Assembly: GCA_004356555.1 (NCBI GenBank)
Contig: SMWY01000057.1
Location: forward strand, 1-10,897
DNA length: 10,897 bases
Reading direction: 5' to 3'
DNA from: Candidatus Dadabacteria bacterium
GTDB taxonomy: Bacteria > Desulfobacterota_D > UBA1144 > Nemesobacterales > UBA2774
The position numbers and the translations under genes are program-made. Below, one piece after another: positions 7,359-10,897 of the stretch. Below the pieces are notes generated by a model. That model was not told the origin of the DNA. It did no database searches and saw only the letters and a program-made list of their open reading frames with translations. Within the stretch, counting starts at the first letter, position 1; every line of letters begins with the position of its first letter.

Positions 7359-7464
7359 TTTTACGGAATCATCAATTAGAGCAATGTTAGAATTAGAAAA
7401 ACGTTACAAAAAGCAAAATTGGGATAGAATATCTAATTGGTTGATATATAGACTCAGTAGTTGA
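7348..7464 (+). CDS. Possible 38-aa ORF overlapping the carbamoyltransferase end
   Basis: ATG 7348 lies inside the last carbamoyltransferase codons, overlapping by 11 bases in another frame, the typical geometry of translational coupling. The product reads MENSFTESSIRAMLELEKRY, then KKQNWDRISNWLIYRLSS. It is charged and probably helical, with no recognised family. It ends 34 bp before the DUF5989-like gene. It could be a real small gene, the remnant of a larger gene between the two, or a chance ORF. It has no Shine-Dalgarno of its own. Confidence 0.35.
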   Translation: MENSFTESSIRAMLELEKRYKKQNWDRISNWLIYRLSS

Positions 7465-7498
7465 ATAATTCTTTCTTGCAGCTGGAGGAGGTTTATTA

Positions 7499-7678
7499 AT
7501 GTCATTTTTTAAAAGCATAGCTAATAGGATGGGCATTATGGGTGAGTTGCTACAGTTTTTTCTTCAAAATAAGTGGTGGTGGATTACACCCATGCTTCTC
7601 ATTTTATTATTGTTTGGACTGCTTATAGTATTTGCACAAAGTTCAGCAATAGCTCCGTTTATATATACTTTGTTCTAG
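7499..7678 (+). CDS. DUF5989-family small membrane protein (SxtK-like)
   Basis: The 59-aa protein has a short amphipathic N-terminus (MSFFKSIANRMGIMGELLQFF), a tryptophan cluster NKWWWITP (24-31), one strongly hydrophobic helix (about 31-46) and the ending FAQSSAIAPFIYTLF. The WW-P-helix-AQ-S-APFIYTLF pattern is what I recall for DUF5989 proteins, which are tiny and habitually encoded with carbamoyltransferases, including sxtK beside sxtI in saxitoxin clusters. An excellent GGAGGAGG Shine-Dalgarno (7484-7491) sits 7 nt before the ATG, so it is very likely translated despite its size. Its biochemical role is not known. Association with the carbamoyltransferase at the inner membrane is inferred from conserved neighbourhood. 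Confidence 0.85.
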   Translation: MSFFKSIANRMGIMGELLQFFLQNKWWWITPMLLILLLFGLLIVFAQSSAIAPFIYTLF

Positions 7679-7960
7679 AGTGGAGGAAAGTGGAATTAAA
7701 TTGCTAAGAGGTTGGCACGAGGCCTTGGAGGATTATATATATTTAAGGGCATAGCTCCTAATAATAAATGCGTAATGCAAAGAGTGGTGTATATAGATAC
7801 CTAGTGTCCCTAAATACTAGTCTTTTCGGATTGCTTTTAGAGGGGAGTGGGGGACCAGAGGAAAGAAATTTTGACCTTTCTGTAATTTCACTTAAAATCA
7901 ACACCCAAAATATTGAGGAACTAACAATACATAATCTATTGATTATAGAGGAGGCATTTA
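7679..7960 (+). other. 282-bp gap with no convincing gene
   Basis: Several short open stretches occur in different plus frames: 24 codons from GTG 7680 (ending EALEDYIYLRA), about 33 codons around LARGLGGLYIFKGIAP, and 74 codons from ATG 7768 that run 32 bp into cysC. None has a clear Shine-Dalgarno at its start or a recognisable domain. GGAGGAAAG at 7682-7690 looks like a ribosome site with no good ORF behind it. The gap may be the residue of a lost gene. A small inverted repeat CTAGT/ACTAG lies at 7801-7820. Confidence 0.4.
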
Positions 7961-8563
7961 ATGGAACGATTTATAATTCCACACGAGCATGAGATCACTA
8001 AGGGAGACAGACGAAGTCTAAACAATCACGGATCTCTTATTTTATGGTTCACAGGACTTCCTAGTTCAGGGAAATCTACTATAGCAAATGAGCTTGAGAA
8101 AAAGCTTATTACCTTGGGAACTAGAACATATATCCTTGATGGCGATAACGTTAGAATGGGACTATGCAAAGATCTGGGTTTTTCAGAAGAGGATAGAGGT
8201 GAGAATATTAGGCGGATCGGAGAGGTGTCTAAACTCTTTATAGATGCAGGATGTATAGTGCTCTCTGCTTTCGTATCCCCTTATATAAAGGATCGTGACG
8301 CTGTCAGAGAACTTGTAGAAGAGGGTGAATTTGTTGAAGTATTTGTAGATGCGCCGCTTGAGGTATGTGAAGAAAGAGACGTTAAGGGGCTGTATAAAAA
8401 AGCAAGAGAAGGAATTATTAAAGGCTTTACTGGGATCGATGACCCTTATGAAGCACCTCTTAATCCTGAGATAACAATCGACACAAGTAAACTCTCTTTA
8501 GACGAAGGGGTCAATGTCATTTTTGATTATCTGGAGAAAAGGGGAGTACTTCCTACTAATTAG
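7961..8563 (+). CDS. cysC: Adenylyl-sulfate (APS) kinase
   Basis: The 200-aa protein has every APS-kinase hallmark in order. These are the P-loop GLPSSGKST (32-40), DGDNVR (60-65), the FVSPY motif with Ser106 (104-108), KGLYKKAR (142-149) and the lid FTGIDDPYEAP (156-166). It phosphorylates the 3'-OH of adenosine 5'-phosphosulfate with ATP to give PAPS, the donor for sulfotransferases or, in some bacteria, for reductive assimilation. The ATG has a strong GAGGAGG Shine-Dalgarno (7948-7954). No sulfate adenylyltransferase (cysD/cysN/sat), PAPS reductase or sulfotransferase is in the window. Beside a carbamoyltransferase and a sugar-nucleotide enzyme remnant, a role in sulfating a surface glycan is inferred. 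Confidence 0.95.
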   Translation: MERFIIPHEHEITKGDRRSLNNHGSLILWFTGLPSSGKSTIANELEKKLITLGTRTYILDGDNVRMGLCKDLGFSEEDRGENIRRIGEVSKLFIDAGCIVLSAFVSPYIKDRDAVRELVEEGEFVEVFVDAPLEVCEERDVKGLYKKAREGIIKGFTGIDDPYEAPLNPEITIDTSKLSLDEGVNVIFDYLEKRGVLPTN

Positions 8564-8570
8564 TCCGATT

Positions 8571-8589
8571 TTTATTCTAAAAGAATAAA
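8571..8589 (+). terminator. AT-rich stem-loop after cysC
   Basis: TTTATTCT (8571-8578) and AGAATAAA (8582-8589) form a perfect 8-bp stem with a 3-nt loop, starting 7 bp after the cysC stop. The stem is almost all A/T and lacks a good T-tract afterwards, so termination would be weak. It also occupies the place where a Shine-Dalgarno for the next ATG (8593) should be. Confidence 0.4.
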
Positions 8590-8592
8590 TTA

Positions 8593-9023
8593 ATGCATAA
8601 ACGGATACATCTAACAGGCGGGGCTGGATTTATCGGCTCTCATTTATGTGAGAGGCTTTTAAATGAAGGGAATGAAATCGTTTGTGCGAACAACTTTTTT
8701 ACCGGCACAAAGGATATAATATAAAGCACCTTTTGACTAATCCTTATTTTGAAGTCATCAGGCACGATATTTGTCAGCCGCTTTATATTGAAGTAGACGA
8801 AATATATAATCTTAGAAACACTCCGATATGGATAGAGATATCCGAAAACGACCTCGGCATACCGGCAGCTGCTATGCCGGTTCATGATACTGAGCTTAAG
8901 GTATGGCGATTTCCAAAAGCAATATGGGATACTTTAGAACCGAGCACATACCACTTCAGAACCGTAGATAATGTAGGAAACGAAATACATCACTCTACTT
9001 TTGCCCATTATCAAACTATCTAA
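8593..9023 (+). pseudogene. UDP-glucuronate decarboxylase/epimerase remnant, frameshifted and fused to an unrelated tail
   Basis: From ATG 8593 the sequence encodes a Rossmann-fold SDR start (IHLTGGAGFIGSHLCERLL, NAD motif GxxGxxG, then NNFFTGTKD) and stops at 8722-8724 after 43 codons. The next frame resumes the same family at KHLLTNPYFEVIRHDI and PLYIEVDEIYNL (to ~8813), as in UDP-xylose synthase. Removing the extra AT in GATATAATATAAAG (8713-8726) would restore NFFTGTKDNIKHLL. After DEIYNL the expected NLACPASP is missing. Instead about 70 codons read through IWIEISEN and WRFPKAIWDTLEPSTYHFRT to VDNVGNE and stop at 9023. This tail does not look like an SDR and resembles a beta-sandwich extracellular domain end. 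Catalytic Tyr-x-x-x-Lys and over three quarters of the enzyme are absent. There is no Shine-Dalgarno. It is a dead fragment left by deletion. Confidence 0.75.
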
Positions 9024-9066
9024 TCAACTTGAGTCATTATCCGGGTATATTATATAAAGAATATGC

Positions 9067-9096
9067 TTGACTTTATGTTAAGAGATGTATTATCAT
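9067..9096 (+). promoter_or_regulatory. Sigma-70-type promoter of proA (and probably the sigma-factor gene)
   Basis: TTGACT (9067-9072) and TATCAT (9091-9096) each match consensus at five of six positions, with an 18-nt spacer. Transcription would start near 9103, giving a leader of about 30 nt before proA. This marks the return from the accessory block to housekeeping DNA. Confidence 0.6.
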
Positions 9097-9131
9097 CCTA
9101 AAGGAGCGGTGATTTGTTAAAGTAGGTCTAA

Positions 9132-10424
9132 ATGTCTGCAATTAAAGCAAAAAAAAGTCAAATGAACACTGATTTATATAATCTCCTTACAGGTATTGGG
9201 AGAAAGGCGAGAGGTGCGTCTGCAGAGCTTTCAAGGGTGATATCCAGCTCAAAAGATGAAGCTCTTTATAAAATGGCTGGAGGGCTCATAGAAAGGAATG
9301 ATTTCATAATTACCGAGAACCAAAAAGATGTAGAAGAAGCTACATCAAAAGGGCTCTCGGATGCCATGATAGACAGGCTCACTCTTACACCAGAGCGCCT
9401 GGAAAAAGTAGCCGATGGTCTAAGGGAAGTTGCGGCTTTAACGGATCCTGTGGGGGAAATTCTCCGGATGCGGACACGTCCTAACGGCCTTAAAGTAGGA
9501 AGGATGAGAATTCCGCTTGGCGTTATTGGGATTATATACGAGTCAAGACCCAATGTTACGGCAGATGCTGCAGGGCTTTGTATAAAATCAGGTAATGCTG
9601 TGATATTAAGGGGAGGATCCGAGACTATAAGGTCTAATATGGCTATCGGAGAAGTATTAAGAGACGCTCTTACTCAAAGCGGGCTCCCTCGGGACGCAGT
9701 ACAGATAATTCCGGTTACTGACCGAAATGCAGTGCTTGAGATGCTCAAGCTCGATGAGCTAATAGATCTTATAATACCAAGAGGCGGGGAAGGACTTATA
9801 CGATTTGTAGCAGAGAATTCAAGAATTCCTGTTCTTAAACACTACAAAGGAGTTTGTCATATCCTTGTAGATGAGAGCGCAGATCAGGATATGGCAGAAA
9901 GCATTTGTATAAACGCAAAAGTTCAGCGCCCTGGAGTTTGTAACTCTATGGAAACCATGCTTGTTCACGAAAATATTGCAGAGACTTTTTTACCTCGAAT
10001 AACTAAGGCGTTTTATGAAGAGGGTGTTGAATTAAGAGGTTGTGAGCGTACTAGAGAAATTGTTCCAGAAGTACTAGAAGCAAGAGAAAATGACTGGTAC
10101 GTAGAATATTTAGATCTCATATTAAACGTAAAAGTGGTTAAGAATATGTACGATGCAATAAAGCATATTGAGAAATATGGGTCCATGCATACTGAGTCCA
10201 TTATTACTCAAAACTATTCGAATTCACAGGCTTTTATTTATGGTGTTAATTCTTCCACCGTTATGGTCAATGCTTCGACAAGGTTTAGCGACGGTTATGA
10301 GCTTGGCCTTGGAGCAGAGATTGGAATAAGCACATCCAAGCTGCATGCTTTCGGACCTATGGGACTTGAAGAATTAACAACGACTAAGTTCATTGTTCTA
10401 GGAGAGGGCCAGATAAGAGAGTAA
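9132..10424 (+). CDS. proA: Gamma-glutamyl phosphate reductase (glutamate-5-semialdehyde dehydrogenase)
   Basis: The 430-aa protein belongs to the aldehyde dehydrogenase superfamily and matches ProA throughout: VGRMRIPLGVIGIIYESRPNV (122-142), the substrate/cofactor region KSGNAVILRGGSE (152-164), LIIPRGGEGLIRFV (213-226), and the catalytic cysteine C270 in AKVQRPGVCNSMET. It reduces gamma-glutamyl phosphate with NADPH to glutamate-5-semialdehyde, the second step of proline synthesis, in the cytoplasm. The start at ATG 9132 has only a weak AGG (9125-9127). ATG 9162 (MNTDLYNLLTGIGRKAR) would give 420 aa, closer to the usual ~417, and remains an alternative. proB is not adjacent. The sigma-factor gene follows 24 bp downstream, so they probably share a transcript. 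Confidence 0.96.
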   Translation: MSAIKAKKSQMNTDLYNLLTGIGRKARGASAELSRVISSSKDEALYKMAGGLIERNDFIITENQKDVEEATSKGLSDAMIDRLTLTPERLEKVADGLREVAALTDPVGEILRMRTRPNGLKVGRMRIPLGVIGIIYESRPNVTADAAGLCIKSGNAVILRGGSETIRSNMAIGEVLRDALTQSGLPRDAVQIIPVTDRNAVLEMLKLDELIDLIIPRGGEGLIRFVAENSRIPVLKHYKGVCHILVDESADQDMAESICINAKVQRPGVCNSMETMLVHENIAETFLPRITKAFYEEGVELRGCERTREIVPEVLEARENDWYVEYLDLILNVKVVKNMYDAIKHIEKYGSMHTESIITQNYSNSQAFIYGVNSSTVMVNASTRFSDGYELGLGAEIGISTSKLHAFGPMGLEELTTTKFIVLGEGQIRE

Positions 10425-10448
10425 ATCCATCTATAAAGGAGGATGGTA

Positions 10449-10897
10449 TTGAGACAGGCAAGATTAAAATCAAAGAAGCGCACTCAGTCGTTGCACGCTT
10501 CACCTAGGGTGGAACAACGATCAAAAAAGAGAGATGAATCTATAAAAAGGCTAATAAAGAATTCCTTTGAAGATTATTCCAAAGAAGCACTAAACTTAGA
10601 TCTGGACAGTACTTTCCAGGATGAGATCGACGAGAAATTAATCAATGAACTTTCGGAGACCGAGATTGATCTAAAAGAAGTGCCTTCTAAGGAAGATACT
10701 TCTGATAATGATACACCTAAGTTTACGCCTGATGAAGAGTTCAGGCTGCTTCAAGTCTATTTTAGAGAGATGGGCACAGAACCTCTTCTTACTCCCAAGG
10801 AAGAAGTTGAGGTATCAGCCAAAATAAAGAAGTGTGAGATTAAAGCTGCTGAAGCTAAAATGTTTATTGAATCTATTTTTGAAAAGAGCTTAAGCCA
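10449..10897 (+). CDS. RpoD-family sigma-70 factor, N-terminal fragment
   Basis: The frame is open to the window edge (about 149 codons). The first ~95 residues are a charged, low-complexity region that is basic and then acidic, with no clear region 1.1 motif. Sigma region 1.2 follows from about residue 99: LLQVYFREMGTEPLLTPKEEVEVSAKIKK, the segment that contacts the discriminator in group 1/2 sigma factors (compare YLREMG..PLLT.EEE). Regions 2-4 lie beyond the window, so primary versus alternative cannot be told. TTG 10449 is chosen because AAGGAGG (10436-10442) lies 6 nt before it. The in-frame ATG at 10443 abuts the Shine-Dalgarno with no spacing. It is close behind proA, an operon-like spacing. 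Confidence 0.85.
   Translation, partial: MRQARLKSKKRTQSLHASPRVEQRSKKRDESIKRLIKNSFEDYSKEALNLDLDSTFQDEIDEKLINELSETEIDLKEVPSKEDTSDNDTPKFTPDEEFRLLQVYFREMGTEPLLTPKEEVEVSAKIKKCEIKAAEAKMFIESIFEKSLS

Noticed and set aside
7768..7992. 74-codon ORF before cysC
   Set aside because: It has no Shine-Dalgarno, no recognisable motif, and overlaps the start of cysC by 32 bp, whose own ribosome site is strong. Kept only as part of the gap description.
3782..9066. Insertion sequence, prophage, tRNA attachment site or CRISPR array
   Set aside because: No transposase or integrase motif, no tRNA, no repeat-spacer structure and no terminal inverted repeats were visible.
9101..9125. AAAGGAG with a 3-codon TTG or GTG mini-ORF upstream of proA
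   Set aside because: The sequence lies at the predicted transcription start, so it would not act as a ribosome site, and the mini-ORFs are only three codons long.

Overview
The window looks like a chromosomal segment of a Gram-negative bacterium of moderate to low GC. Its housekeeping genes are ispA-type prenyl synthase, tlyA, rpsT, holA, lipB, ndk, proA and an RpoD-family sigma factor. The gene content and the sigma-factor N-terminus fit a deltaproteobacterium or a related candidate phylum, but the sequence alone does not fix the lineage. Non-ATG starts are common: GTG for tlyA, and TTG for ndk, lipB and the sigma factor.

Layout. Positions 1-3781 are compact housekeeping DNA. In order it holds the 3' end of a polyprenyl synthase, tlyA and rpsT on +, holA on - (convergent with rpsT), lipB on + (divergent from holA), and ndk on - (convergent with lipB, with a bidirectional terminator between them). 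Positions 9067-10897 are again housekeeping: a good promoter, proA, then the start of a sigma-70 factor 24 bp downstream, which runs off the end.

Positions about 3782-9066 form an accessory block with the makeup of a shrunken surface-polysaccharide or secondary-metabolite locus. It starts with a gene ending in a J-domain, broken by a frameshift, then a NusG/RfaH-like antiterminator broken by two frameshifts. Next comes an apparently intact core: a one-helix membrane protein, a 594-aa NodU/CmcH/TobZ-type carbamoyltransferase, a possible 38-aa overlapping ORF, a 59-aa DUF5989-like membrane protein, and the APS kinase CysC. It ends in a UDP-glucuronate decarboxylase-like remnant whose N-terminal ~70 codons are frameshifted and joined to an unrelated tail.

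Inferred function. The carbamoyltransferase would carbamoylate a hydroxyl on a sugar or small molecule, and the two small membrane proteins are its likely partners, as in the sxtI-sxtJ-sxtK arrangement. CysC would supply PAPS for sulfation. No glycosyltransferase or sulfotransferase is present, and three of the accessory genes are disrupted. The locus is therefore either a decaying or deleted cluster, or partly affected by single-base assembly errors. The indels in the NusG-like gene fall in T and G runs, so both readings remain open.
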